From positions 62,001-126,000 of the forward strand of contig JAFRYI010000008.1 of NCBI GenBank assembly GCA_017437745.1: DNA of 64,000 bases. Direction: 5' to 3'. The position numbers and the translations under genes are program-made. The notes beneath the pieces are model-generated. The model worked only from the letters and a program-made list of their open reading frames with translations. It was not told the origin of the DNA and searched no databases. The number at the start of each line of letters is the position of its first letter. Position 1 is the stretch's first letter. This DNA is from Bacillota bacterium (GTDB taxonomy: Bacteria > Bacillota > Clostridia > Peptostreptococcales > Anaerovoracaceae). Shown piece by piece: positions 41,853-50,227 of this stretch.

Positions 41853-42005
41853 AAGGAAATAGACATAATTACATTACGGTCACTCACAAGTCCCCCGGGG
41901 CGCTTCTTTTATGAAGTATTATTCCCAAAATTGATATTTTAGGAATAGTTATTCATATCTTAAAACACTGCCCTGTCCGGGTATTTATATCTTTAAATAG
42001 ACGGC

Positions 42006-42344
42006 TTAAGGCCTGCCGGACCTTCCCTTCTTTAATTCGTTCAGATCTATTCTGTACTCTTCCAGGTCCACCCTGTAGTTTACAACGTAAACTCCGTCAG
42101 CGATCAGTCTGCGGCGCTGTTCGTCCGGACCGCCGAATCCGAAGCTTTTTGCCAGACGTCCGTCCGCGTTTACCACTCTGTTGCAGTGAACATTTGTTTC
42201 ATCGGGATTTCTGTGAAGAGCGTTTCCGACGGCCCTTGCTGCACGCGGATATCCTGCGAGCTCCGCTATCTGTCCGTAAGTGGCTACTTTCCCCTGCGGA
42301 ATAAGCTTAACAGCTTCATAAACGTTTCTTTCGAATTCTGTCAT
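42006..42344 (-). CDS. Alkyltransferase-like (MGMT-family DNA-binding domain) protein
   Basis: A 112-residue protein consisting only of the C-terminal DNA-binding domain of O6-alkylguanine-DNA alkyltransferase, like ATL proteins. Seen: VYEAVKLIPQGKVATYGQIAELAG, PRAARAVGNALHRNPD, then VHCNRVVNADGRLA. The acceptor cysteine is present (Cys54), but the usual Pro-Cys-His-Arg is His-Cys-Asn-Arg, so the catalytic histidine is Asn55. Activity as a methyltransferase is doubtful; lesion flagging for nucleotide excision repair is the ATL alternative. Overlaps the upstream DUF6873 gene (ATGA). Last gene of the comEA operon. Confidence 0.82.
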   Translation of the reverse strand: MTEFERNVYEAVKLIPQGKVATYGQIAELAGYPRAARAVGNALHRNPDETNVHCNRVVNADGRLAKSFGFGGPDEQRRRLIADGVYVVNYRVDLEEYRIDLNELKKGRSGRP

Positions 42345-43006
42345 ATCGTTTCTTCTATTATCGAACCTATGTCGGTCAAGGGTTTATCTGATATCCAACA
42401 TACTGTAAGACCGCATTGGCAAATGAAATTTACGATGTTTTGTGCGTCCGGATGGGCGTTTAAGTCTCCGTTAAACCAGATCTCATCCCCTATTCTTCCG
42501 CTCGCTCCGCCTATGAATCCCCTTTTATAACCGGGAAGCTCGACATGACCCGCGGATATCAGCAGGCATTCGGCACCGTCAAAAGAGCTTAACGCTTTAT
42601 AGATGCCCTCGTCTTCTGTAATGAAATGGCTTTCATCCACGACTACCATGTTACATTTTGTGTATCCCTGGGCCACATGTATCACTTTTATGTCCGGATA
42701 AAGCTCTTTTGCAGCATTCATAAGGTCCGGACTGACAGTGGAAGTGTTGCAGATCATGAACTTCTCGGTAACGACCGCGTTATAAAGAACATCGGACGGA
42801 TACTCAGGCCCCAGCAGATCTGTATTTCCCTTAAAAACAGGTGATTTCGGAGCGGTTCCGAGCTTGCACATGTAAATATCCGGATGGCTGCTTATCGGCT
42901 CCGAAACGTCGTGTTTTCGGCCTGAAAAGCATATCTGATGCCCTTCTTCGGCAAGAGCGTCCGTCAATTCCGGAAATGCGTTGTCTGAAATATGTATCCT
43001 GCTCAT
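42341..43006 (-). CDS. DUF6873 family protein (GME-fold candidate)
   Basis: A 221-residue protein I place, from memory, in the DUF6873 family, thought to share the fold of guanidino-group-modifying enzymes. Seen: MSRIHISDNAFPELTDAL at the N-terminus, VIHVAQGYTKCNMVVVDESH in the middle, and GGASGRIGDEIWFNGDLNAH near the C-terminus, with conserved Asp, His and Cys residues that could form an active site. No signal peptide. It overlaps neighbours on both sides by 4 bp. Substrate and function are unknown. Confidence 0.6.
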   Translation of the reverse strand: MSRIHISDNAFPELTDALAEEGHQICFSGRKHDVSEPISSHPDIYMCKLGTAPKSPVFKGNTDLLGPEYPSDVLYNAVVTEKFMICNTSTVSPDLMNAAKELYPDIKVIHVAQGYTKCNMVVVDESHFITEDEGIYKALSSFDGAECLLISAGHVELPGYKRGFIGGASGRIGDEIWFNGDLNAHPDAQNIVNFICQCGLTVCWISDKPLTDIGSIIEETI

Positions 43007-44475
43007 ACCTGTACGGAAAAGTACATTACCAAAACCATAACCAGCACTATCAGAAGCAGGCCCAGGCAGATCCTCCCATGTCTCTTCCTTTCGGAACTGA
43101 GGGTCGCTACGAACTCTCTTATGAAGGCGTTTACCCAGAAGTAACGCTTTGTTTTGCTCCCTATACCTTCTGCCTTTATCCCCTGCTTGGAAGCGTACAT
43201 CCCGGAGCGGAACACATGATAATTTGTCGTTGAGAACGCGAGTTTGGGTTCCGTATCGTTATCGATGCTTCTTATAAGTGCGTTTGAGAATTTTAGATTC
43301 TCGAAAGTATTGGCGGACTTGTTCTCGACAAGTATCCTGTCCTCAGGCACGCCTGATGATACGAGATAATTCTTTATGGCTTCTGCCTCTGAGATCACTT
43401 CGTCGGAGCCTTGTCCTCCTGACGGAACGAAAACGATATCCTTGCCGGAAGCTTCTTTCTGCATTCTTGCAAATTCAAGAGCCCTGTCGGCCCTGCCCTG
43501 CAGAAGTTTCGTAAGCGTACCGTCCTTGTTTATCATGCATCCGAGGATCATGATGTAATCCCTGTCGAAAGGCGGGACATGTTTTGCGGCGCGCAGCGCT
43601 ACGACTATCGTTCCTATCAGGATGCATTCGATGTAACTGACTACGGAGGCGATACCGTCTTCCACGAACATGACCATGTGGCGGCCTATGCCGGTCTCCC
43701 TGTGTACTTCGGCGTTTGTGTGGTTAAATATGAAATCGCTGAAAAGACTCGGGAAGATAAGCATGAAGCAGAACACGACGGAGAGGATTATCCCCAGCAT
43801 GTTCCTTAAGTTGCGTCCCTCTTTTCTCATCAGATTGATGCTGCTCGCTATTATAAGCAGCGCCAGGATGAACGCAAACGGAAAACTGAATATCGATAGG
43901 CCCCCGGCAGAGCCCAGCATCGAGAACATGTAGGAATAAAGTCCGGAATAAGCGAATATGCGAAATATCTGAAGGATGATCAGAAAACCGATGAATACTA
44001 TCAGGCCGAAAGTTGTGATGTTCTTATACTGGTAAAGATCTTCGGTTGTATCATGCCTGTATTTCCAGACAAGGCTGATGAAAGCGAGAACGAGATAGAT
44101 GAAAACGCATACCGGAATTATCCAGCTGCCTCTGCAGTTTCCCAGATAATATGTTTCGGTTATGATGCCCGACTTGTGAACGATCACCCTGTTAAGGTGA
44201 GTAACGCCGTCGGATGAGACGGTAGTAATGAAATCGTCTCCCGGAGAAACATAGCTGGCTGTAACATGCATTACCTTATCTTTGATGTAAAGATCGTCTA
44301 TGTTAAGGCGGCCGTTCTCCGAATAGACGGTATAATCCGCCGGGTCCTGCGACTGATCATATATGTCAAAAGAAACCTTTATGGTTCCTCGGCAGGCGTA
44401 AATGACGCACGCGCAGATCAACGCAAGAACTACAGGAAGGATAATGAATAGTTTTTTACTGAGAAATCTGTTCAT
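43003..44475 (-). CDS. YdcF/SanA-like (DUF218) multi-pass membrane protein
   Basis: A 490-residue membrane protein. N-terminal hydrophobic anchor (LFIILPVVLALICACVIYAC), an outside domain, then about five further hydrophobic segments, followed by a DUF218 (YdcF-like) domain from about residue 300: YIMILGCMINKDGTLTK, LLQGRADRALEF, VPSGGQGSDE, SEAEAIKNYL and a last membrane segment at the C-terminus (LGLLLIVLVMVLVMYF). DUF218 proteins such as ElyC and SanA are tied to envelope integrity; the biochemical role is unclear. Directly follows the radical SAM gene with no gap. Confidence 0.8.
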   Translation of the reverse strand: MNRFLSKKLFIILPVVLALICACVIYACRGTIKVSFDIYDQSQDPADYTVYSENGRLNIDDLYIKDKVMHVTASYVSPGDDFITTVSSDGVTHLNRVIVHKSGIITETYYLGNCRGSWIIPVCVFIYLVLAFISLVWKYRHDTTEDLYQYKNITTFGLIVFIGFLIILQIFRIFAYSGLYSYMFSMLGSAGGLSIFSFPFAFILALLIIASSINLMRKEGRNLRNMLGIILSVVFCFMLIFPSLFSDFIFNHTNAEVHRETGIGRHMVMFVEDGIASVVSYIECILIGTIVVALRAAKHVPPFDRDYIMILGCMINKDGTLTKLLQGRADRALEFARMQKEASGKDIVFVPSGGQGSDEVISEAEAIKNYLVSSGVPEDRILVENKSANTFENLKFSNALIRSIDNDTEPKLAFSTTNYHVFRSGMYASKQGIKAEGIGSKTKRYFWVNAFIREFVATLSSERKRHGRICLGLLLIVLVMVLVMYFSVQV

Positions 44476-45534
44476 CTATTCGTTGTTTTGTTCATTATAT
44501 GCCGAAATGTGTATGCCTGAGTCGTTCATGGCAGGATCTTCCCTGTATATGAGGCGCAGCCGGGGGTATTTTTCCGCGAAATACTGTTTGTTTTCCGCCT
44601 TATGACCTATTAAGGATGAAAACGTTCCGGGGCCGGCTGTTATAAGAAGCTGATCGTCGCCGGCGTGATCTTTCAGATACTCGGCAAGCAGTTCGTCCGC
44701 TTTATCTCTGACGATGCGTCCTTCCACAAGCTGCCGGAAAGCGGGATGATAAGTGTCCCCCACTACCCTGCTGTCCTCGGAATCATTTATCAGGGCGCTG
44801 GCTTTTAGACCTACGCGTATCACATTGATCCCTGCGTCAGTAAGTTTCCTGTACATGTCCGTGGTCGTACGGAGCATTTCTTCCTGTGAAAAAGGCTCAT
44901 ATGATCCTTCTTCATACATTTTACAGAGCTTTGTGCCGCTGATTACGACTGTCGGATAGAGCCTTGCTATTTCCGGGCCTATCTCTATAGTCCTGCGCAC
45001 GGACTCCATACATTTTTCATACGAATCTCCGGGCAGCCCTATCATCAGCTGTATTCCAAGAGTAAAACAGCCGTAAGATCTGATCAGAGCACAGGCTCTG
45101 TATACGTCCTCCGCGCTGTGTCCCCTTTCAGAAAGCCGCAAAACATCCGGATCGAAGGACTGGACTCCCAGTTCTATCACGTCCGCTCCATAGGCTTTAA
45201 GGTTGTCCAGGATATCTTCGTCTATGTAATCAGGTCTGGTGGAAAGATGGATCTTGTCTATCCTTCCCGCGTCTTTATATTCCTTTGCTACCGCAAGAAA
45301 AGCGCTCTGCTGTTCGATGGGGATACCGGTAAAACTGCCTCCGAAGAATGACAGTTCTATCTCATCCAGCCCCCTGCCCTCCAGTGTCGACAGCCATTCG
45401 TCGGCAGTACGTCTTACGTCTTCCGGCGTAACGTCCGCCGTCCTTGCTGTTATGGCGTTCTGGTTGCAGAATACGCAGGCGTGCGGGCAGCCTTTGTGCG
45501 GTATGAATATTGGAATAATGGCGTGTTTTTTCAT
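44476..45534 (-). CDS. Radical SAM protein, Elp3-related clostridial family
   Basis: Radical SAM enzyme of 352 residues. The cluster motif CPHACVFC (CxxxCxxC) lies in the first 25 residues (IPHKGCPHACVFCNQ), then SFFGGSFTGI, and GIQLMIGLPGD. It resembles the radical SAM part of elongator protein 3 but lacks a C-terminal acetyltransferase domain, as in a clostridial family often annotated as Elp3/MiaB-type. Substrate unknown; a tRNA target is a guess. No strong ribosome binding site, 15 nt after the nuclease stop. Confidence 0.8.
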   Translation of the reverse strand: MKKHAIIPIFIPHKGCPHACVFCNQNAITARTADVTPEDVRRTADEWLSTLEGRGLDEIELSFFGGSFTGIPIEQQSAFLAVAKEYKDAGRIDKIHLSTRPDYIDEDILDNLKAYGADVIELGVQSFDPDVLRLSERGHSAEDVYRACALIRSYGCFTLGIQLMIGLPGDSYEKCMESVRRTIEIGPEIARLYPTVVISGTKLCKMYEEGSYEPFSQEEMLRTTTDMYRKLTDAGINVIRVGLKASALINDSEDSRVVGDTYHPAFRQLVEGRIVRDKADELLAEYLKDHAGDDQLLITAGPGTFSSLIGHKAENKQYFAEKYPRLRLIYREDPAMNDSGIHISAYNEQNNE

Positions 45535-45549
45535 CTTATGAAGCCTGTA

Positions 45550-46119
45550 TCAGTAATATCCCGTACCCCAGAAGCCCTTGCCGGCGCTGCGAGCCTTACG
45601 CTGCAGATCGACGAATTCGTCTGCGTATTTAACGTTCGGCTGGTAAGTAACGACCATGGCGTAGCCTTCAGATAACAAGACACGCTGGACCATGGTCTCC
45701 TGGTCGCTTTTATATACGTAAGCCAGAAGTCGTCCGTATTGATCGTAGTTATCCAAATCGTATTCCAGATAAATGTTCTTTCCGTCAATCAGGTCCTTAA
45801 GATACTTCGCGGCCTTTTCTCCTTCTTTTGTGTTTTCCTTGCCGGAAGCTGACGGAGCGACGGATTCGGGAGCGTCGACTCCTATTAGCCTGACCTTAAC
45901 GTCTTTGCCGTTTTTCTTTATGTAGAACGTGTCGCCGTCCACGACTTTCCGGACCTTGTACGGCCCGTCCAGTTCTATGTCTCCTCTGCTGAAACGGGAC
46001 GGCTTATTAAGATATAACTTGTTAAATAAAACTAACGCCAATAATACTATCAGCGCCAGAATTACGAAGATCAGCTTGTTCCTGAACCTATTCTTTTTTT
46101 CAGTTCCTGCGCTCTGCAT
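45550..46119 (-). CDS. Membrane-anchored thermonuclease-family (SNase-like) nuclease
   Basis: A 189-residue staphylococcal-nuclease-like protein with an uncleaved N-terminal signal anchor (residues 17-35, LIFVILALIVLLALVLF), so it should act outside the membrane. Catalytic residues of the family are in place: Arg and Asp in VRLIGVDAPES with the following Glu, and the second Arg in DQYGRLLAYVY. A role in nutrient scavenging or extracellular DNA processing is plausible; comEA is in the same operon, but a link to DNA uptake is only inference. Start overlaps the ruvX 3' end by 20 bp. Confidence 0.88.
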   Translation of the reverse strand: MQSAGTEKKNRFRNKLIFVILALIVLLALVLFNKLYLNKPSRFSRGDIELDGPYKVRKVVDGDTFYIKKNGKDVKVRLIGVDAPESVAPSASGKENTKEGEKAAKYLKDLIDGKNIYLEYDLDNYDQYGRLLAYVYKSDQETMVQRVLLSEGYAMVVTYQPNVKYADEFVDLQRKARSAGKGFWGTGYY

Positions 46120-46531
46120 CCATATAGCTCTGAAGGATGATGACGGCAGCCTGCCTGTCGATTATGGTCTTGCGCTTCTCTCTGCGCATGTTAGCTTCTA
46201 TGAGTACGTTTTCCGCGATCTTGGTCGTGAATCTTTCGTCCTGGAACACGTAATTAAGCTTTAGACCGTTGCTCTGTGTCTTGTTCTTCAGCCTTTCAAC
46301 GAACTCCCTGACTTTTTCCGTCTGGGGGCTGTCGGAACCGTCCAGCATCAGCGGAAGCCCGGAAACAACGGTATCGACTTCGTATTCCCTGATAAGCTCG
46401 AGGACCTTGGTAGTGTCTTTCTTGATGCCGACGCGCTCTATGGTCGTAACACCTTGCGCGGATATAAACAAGGGGTCGCTTACAGCCACCCCTATTGTCT
46501 TATCTCCTATATCTAATCCCATCCAGCGCAT
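46100..46531 (-). CDS. ruvX: Putative Holliday junction resolvase/pre-16S rRNA nuclease YqgF
   Basis: RNase H-fold protein of 143 residues, implicated in 16S rRNA 5' end processing and possibly Holliday junction resolution. Seen: GLDIGDKTIGVAVSDPL with the catalytic Asp, VVSGLPLMLDG, and DERFTT near the C-terminus. Its ATG overlaps the ireB stop by one base (TAATG). Conserved alaS-ireB-ruvX order. Confidence 0.94.
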   Translation of the reverse strand: MRWMGLDIGDKTIGVAVSDPLFISAQGVTTIERVGIKKDTTKVLELIREYEVDTVVSGLPLMLDGSDSPQTEKVREFVERLKNKTQSNGLKLNYVFQDERFTTKIAENVLIEANMRREKRKTIIDRQAAVIILQSYMDAERRN

Positions 46532-46779
46532 TATTTGTTGAGGAACTTTCTGAGCAGCTCTTCCACGAGCTCGTCTCTTTCGATCTTGCGGATGAGGTTC
46601 CTTGCGTTGTTGTGACCTGTGATATAAGAAGGATCGCCGGAAAGAATGTAGCCGACCATCTGGTCTATGGCGTTGTAGCCCTTTTCGTCCAGAGCCTGGT
46701 AGACCTTGGTGAGTATCTCCTGAGTGGTCTGTTCCTTCTTCTTATCCGAATTGTTGAAAAGTATGGTATTCCTATCCAT
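46531..46779 (-). CDS. ireB: IreB family regulatory phosphoprotein
   Basis: Small (82 residues) cytoplasmic protein of the UPF0297/IreB family. In enterococci it is a substrate of the serine/threonine kinase IreK affecting cephalosporin resistance, and the Listeria homologue ReoM controls MurA stability. Seen: the N-terminal [19 protein letters not shown] with possible phospho-threonines, and [32 protein letters not shown] upstream of ATG. Lies between alaS and ruvX as usual. Confidence 0.95.
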   Translation of the reverse strand: MDRNTILFNNSDKKKEQTTQEILTKVYQALDEKGYNAIDQMVGYILSGDPSYITGHNNARNLIRKIERDELVEELLRKFLNK

Positions 46780-46803
46780 TTTGATACCTCCTACGTCTTT
46801 ATT

Positions 46804-49437
46804 TTAACGCTCCATGAGCTTTTCGGCAAGAGCAAATGCATCCGGAAGCTTGGAAATATCCCTGGCTCCGGCCTGCGCCATGTCGGCCTTTCCGCCGCCG
46901 CCTCCGCCTGCGGCCTTGGCGATCTCCTTTATCATGTTCCCTGCGTGATATCCCTTGTCCAGAAGATCTTCTGTAACGGATACCATTAGCGTGGCCTTGT
47001 CTTCTCCGACACCAGCGAATACCATAACAACGTTCTTTTCCGCAGCCTTTATGGAGTCGGAAAGCGTACGGAGATCGTCTATCGTGGCGCCTTCGAAAGC
47101 CTTGGTTATGAGCCTTACACCGTTGATCGTCTTGGCGTTCTTTACAAGATCTCCGGACTGGGACGCCATTCCTGCCTTCTTGAGCTCTTCGAGTTCCTTC
47201 TTGAGAGCCTTGTTCTCTTCGGCAAGCGACTGGGCCTTCCTTACAACGTTGTCAGGCGTGGTCTTGAAGATGTCGACTATGTCCTTAACGGTCTTTTCTT
47301 CGTCCTTAAGGAGCATCTCTATCTTAAGACCGGTAACGGCTTCTATCCTTCTGACGCCTGCGGCGATACCGGATTCGGAAACGATCTTCAGCGCGCCGAT
47401 CTGACCTATGTTTGCTACGTGCGTTCCGCCGCAGAACTCCAGTGAATAATCGGGTACTTCAACGACTCTTACGTTCTCGCCGTACTTTTCTCCGAAGAGC
47501 ATCATGGCTCCGAGCTTCTTTGCCTCTTCTATGGGCATTACCCTGGTGTTGACGTCCTTGAAACTGAGTATCTCGGAGTTGACTATGTCTTCCACTCTGG
47601 CCAGGTCTTCCGCGGAGATGGCTTCGAAGTGAGTGAAGTCGAACCTGAGTCCTTCTTCGGTAACGAGAGAACCTGCCTGCTCTACGTGATCGCCGAGAAC
47701 TATCTGCAGAGCCTTCTGGAGAAGATGCGTCGCGGTATGGTTCCTCGCGATAGCGTTGCGTCTCTTTACGTCTACGCAGGCGTAAGCTGTATCGCCCACG
47801 TTAACTTCGCCCGAAGTGATCTTAGCGTGGTGGACGTATACGCCGTTTACCTTGGTAGTATTTGTTATGACAGCGGTAAAACCGTCGGACTCTATGAGTC
47901 CGGTATCACCCGTCTGGCCGCCGCCTTCTCCGTAGAAAGGTGTGGCGTTAAGAACGAGGCGTACCTCGTCGCCTTCGGAAGCGGATCCGAGACTGTTGAG
48001 ACCGTTGATTATGCCTATGATCTTAACTTCGTCAGCCAGAGACTCGTAACCGAGGAACTCTGTCTGCTCGAAGCTGTGATACATGGAAGATTCGTCCAGC
48101 CAGCCCTCGGATTCGTCCTGCTTCCTTGCGGAGCGGGCAAGGTCTTTCTGAGCCTGCATGCAGGCGGCGAAGCCTTCCTCGTCGACGTTCAGTCCGGCGT
48201 CCTTTGCGATCTCCATAGTCAGTTCGATCGGGAAACCGTAGGTATCGTAGAGCTTGAAGCACTTGTCTCCGGAGATTACGCTGCTGCCGGCTGTCTTAGC
48301 CTCCGCGATGTACTGATCCAGTATGGACTGGCCCTGGTCTATCGTTGCTGCGAACTTTTCTTCCTCTATGCCGATGATCTTCTTGATGTAAGCAGATCTT
48401 TCTATGAGATCCGGGTAAGCTTCTCCGGAGGTCTCGAACACCTTTTCGCAGAGATCCTTAAGGAACGTTCCCTTTATCCCGAGAAGTCTGCCGTGTCTTG
48501 CGGCTCTTCTGAGAAGTCTGCGGAGTATGTATCCCCTGCCCTCGTTGGAAGGTAATATGCCGTCGCATATCATGAAGGATACTGCGCGGATGTGGTCGGT
48601 TATGATCCTAATGGAAACGTCGGACGGAGCGCTGCCGCCTTCGTACTTGACTCCGGATATTCTGCAGACTTCCTGAAGGATAGCCTGCATGGTGTCTACG
48701 TTATAGATGGAGTCCACGCCCTGCATGATGCAGGCCATGCGCTCGAGGCCCATACCTGTATCGATGTTCTTGTGCTCGAGTTCCAGATAGGACCCGTCTT
48801 CCTGACGGTCGAACTGGGTGAATACGTGGTTCCAGAACTCCATGTAGCGGTCGCAGTCGCAGCCGGCTTTGCAGTCCGGTTTTCCGCAGCCGTACTCCTC
48901 GCCTCTGTCGTAGTAGATCTCGGAGCAGGGTCCGCACGGACCGGTACCGATCTCCCAGAAGTTATCTTCCTTGCCGAGTCTTACTATCCTCTCCTCCGGA
49001 AGGCCTATCTCGTCCTTCCAGATGTTGTACGCTTCGTCGTCGTCCTCGTAGACGGTGGCCCAGAGCTTTTCCTTGGGAATGCCGAGCCATTTTTCGGAAG
49101 TAACGAACTCCCAGCCCCAGGTAAGAGATTCGCGCTTGAAATAATCTCCGAATGAGAAGTTTCCGAGCATCTCGAAGAACGTAGCGTGCCTGGCAGTGTG
49201 GCCTACGTTGTCTATGTCGTTGGTCCTTATGCACTTCTGGCAGGTGGTCATCCTGTGCCTGGGAGGCTCCTCGGTGCCTGCGAAATAAGGCTTGAGCGGC
49301 GCCATTCCGGCAGCTATAAGCAGCAGGCTCTTATCGTTCTGCGGCACCAGAGAATAACTCTCGTGCGCAAGGCAGCCCTTGGATTCCCAGAACTCAAGGA
49401 ACATCTTTCTGATCTCATTTACTCCGAGATACTTCAT
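46804..49437 (-). CDS. alaS: Alanyl-tRNA synthetase
   Basis: Class II synthetase charging tRNA-Ala. The 877 residues have the N-terminal catalytic core (NEIRKMFLEFWESKGC), the editing domain with metal-binding NHTATHLLQKAL and CGGTH, and the C-terminal DHHA1-type domain with a glycine-rich GGGGGGKADMAQAG. AGAGGAG precedes the ATG. Only 23 bp separate it from ynzC, so there is no T-box leader; it is transcribed from the comEA promoter or an unseen one. Confidence 0.97.
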   Translation of the reverse strand: MKYLGVNEIRKMFLEFWESKGCLAHESYSLVPQNDKSLLLIAAGMAPLKPYFAGTEEPPRHRMTTCQKCIRTNDIDNVGHTARHATFFEMLGNFSFGDYFKRESLTWGWEFVTSEKWLGIPKEKLWATVYEDDDEAYNIWKDEIGLPEERIVRLGKEDNFWEIGTGPCGPCSEIYYDRGEEYGCGKPDCKAGCDCDRYMEFWNHVFTQFDRQEDGSYLELEHKNIDTGMGLERMACIMQGVDSIYNVDTMQAILQEVCRISGVKYEGGSAPSDVSIRIITDHIRAVSFMICDGILPSNEGRGYILRRLLRRAARHGRLLGIKGTFLKDLCEKVFETSGEAYPDLIERSAYIKKIIGIEEEKFAATIDQGQSILDQYIAEAKTAGSSVISGDKCFKLYDTYGFPIELTMEIAKDAGLNVDEEGFAACMQAQKDLARSARKQDESEGWLDESSMYHSFEQTEFLGYESLADEVKIIGIINGLNSLGSASEGDEVRLVLNATPFYGEGGGQTGDTGLIESDGFTAVITNTTKVNGVYVHHAKITSGEVNVGDTAYACVDVKRRNAIARNHTATHLLQKALQIVLGDHVEQAGSLVTEEGLRFDFTHFEAISAEDLARVEDIVNSEILSFKDVNTRVMPIEEAKKLGAMMLFGEKYGENVRVVEVPDYSLEFCGGTHVANIGQIGALKIVSESGIAAGVRRIEAVTGLKIEMLLKDEEKTVKDIVDIFKTTPDNVVRKAQSLAEENKALKKELEELKKAGMASQSGDLVKNAKTINGVRLITKAFEGATIDDLRTLSDSIKAAEKNVVMVFAGVGEDKATLMVSVTEDLLDKGYHAGNMIKEIAKAAGGGGGGKADMAQAGARDISKLPDAFALAEKLMER

Positions 49438-49460
49438 TTCTATCTCCTCTTTATCTATGA

Positions 49461-49697
49461 CTAGTTTTTTATCTTATCGAATTTGTCGAAACGCGCGTTG
49501 TAAAGCCGCGGGTCGTCCGGTTCCACGATCTCGATGTTATCCAGCTGCTGCTTAAGACGCGCCCTGAAATCGTCGAGAAATATCTTGTACAGGACCTTCT
49601 GCTCCGCAAGTTCCTCTTCGGTAAGACCGACGGTCTTCTTCTTGTGAGCAAGCTCGTTTATCCTGTCCAGTTGTTCTTTGCTTACGCCTTTTGTCAT
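49461..49697 (-). CDS. DUF896 (YnzC-like) protein
   Basis: A 78-residue DUF896 protein; Bacillus YnzC has a three-helix fold and belongs with SOS-linked yneA-yneB-ynzC. Seen: LDRINELAHKKKTVGLTEEELAEQ, then YKIFLDDFRARLKQQLDNIEIVE. Function unknown. Its start overlaps the comEA stop (ATGA). It is notable that ynzC and a yneA-like gene both occur in the window, but 8 kb apart and on opposite strands. Confidence 0.88.
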   Translation of the reverse strand: MTKGVSKEQLDRINELAHKKKTVGLTEEELAEQKVLYKIFLDDFRARLKQQLDNIEIVEPDDPRLYNARFDKFDKIKN

Positions 49698-50122
49698 TCC
49701 AGCGTTATCCTGTCCTTGATCTTTTCATAAGTCGCGGGACCTATGCCGCGTACTTCCATGATCTCTTCCTTCGCGACGAATCCTTTATAGCTTCGCCGGT
49801 ATTCTATGATCGCCTTAGCTTTTACCGGGCCGATTCCTGGAAGAGTCTCCAGCTCGGACTGGCTTGCGGTATTGATGTTTATCAGTCCGTTCGGTACTTC
49901 TGCGCTCTCTGCGGGATCTTCAGTTTCGATTTCAGCTGATCCGGGGTCTGACATGTATACCGGAGCGCCGGAAGCTGTTCCATCCGACGGTGCGTTCTTA
50001 TCAAAAAACCGAATGATCTCCGGAGCCTCCGCAGGCCGTTTCATATAATTATATATACAGCCGGCCGCAAAAACAACGAAAATCATCAGAAAAATGAAAG
50101 TTTTAATGTATTTTAGCTTCAT
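49694..50122 (-). CDS. comEA: ComEA-like helix-hairpin-helix DNA-binding protein
   Basis: A 142-residue membrane-anchored protein: N-terminal membrane segment (about 6-25), a low-complexity acidic linker, and two C-terminal helix-hairpin-helix units (LININTASQSELETLPGIGP, MEVRGIGPATYEKIK). ComEA binds incoming DNA during natural transformation. The usual SLBB-like domain between anchor and HhH is missing or reduced to the linker, and comEB/comEC are not next to it. A role in DNA uptake is therefore likely but not certain. Has its own promoter and heads the 10-gene minus-strand operon. Confidence 0.85.
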   Translation of the reverse strand: MKLKYIKTFIFLMIFVVFAAGCIYNYMKRPAEAPEIIRFFDKNAPSDGTASGAPVYMSDPGSAEIETEDPAESAEVPNGLININTASQSELETLPGIGPVKAKAIIEYRRSYKGFVAKEEIMEVRGIGPATYEKIKDRITLE

Positions 50123-50150
50123 AGACGTCCATGAAGCATCCCCTGAGCGG

Positions 50151-50179
50151 ATATTATCATCCTAAGGGGGGAAGGTCAA
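50151..50179 (-). promoter_or_regulatory. Promoter of the comEA operon
   Basis: Minus strand: TTGACC (-35, 50174-50179), 17-bp spacer, TAATAT (-10, 50151-50156) preceded by TGA. Expected leader about 22 nt before the comEA ATG. This is the only good promoter upstream of the genes from 50122 down to 42006. Confidence 0.65.
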
Positions 50180-50227
50180 CGCGTAATGTTGGTCGAAACG
50201 GTACAGATATCCGTCCGCTGCGGATCG

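Larger units (their letters stand above)
41715..42005. other. Convergent intergenic region with AT-rich hairpin and terminator
   Basis: No gene is seen. It holds an AT-rich hairpin (41741-41770: CAAGT-TTAAAAAC with GTTTTTAA-G-ACTTG around ATG), a TTGACA at 41737 with only a weak -10 (TTTAAG), an unused GGAGG at 41777-41781 without a start codon, the bidirectional terminator at 41799-41833, and a short repeat at 41834-41852. The rest (41853-42005) is AT-rich with no clear structure. Confidence 0.6.

Noticed and set aside
41890..41905. CCCCCGGGG palindrome in the convergent spacer as an operator
   Set aside because: It is short, isolated, without a nearby promoter, and likely to be chance.
42188..42199. 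GAACATTTGTTT, one mismatch from the LexA box, in the alkyltransferase-like gene
   Set aside because: It lies about 145 bp inside the coding sequence and away from any promoter; the bases are explained by the codons around the HCNR motif.
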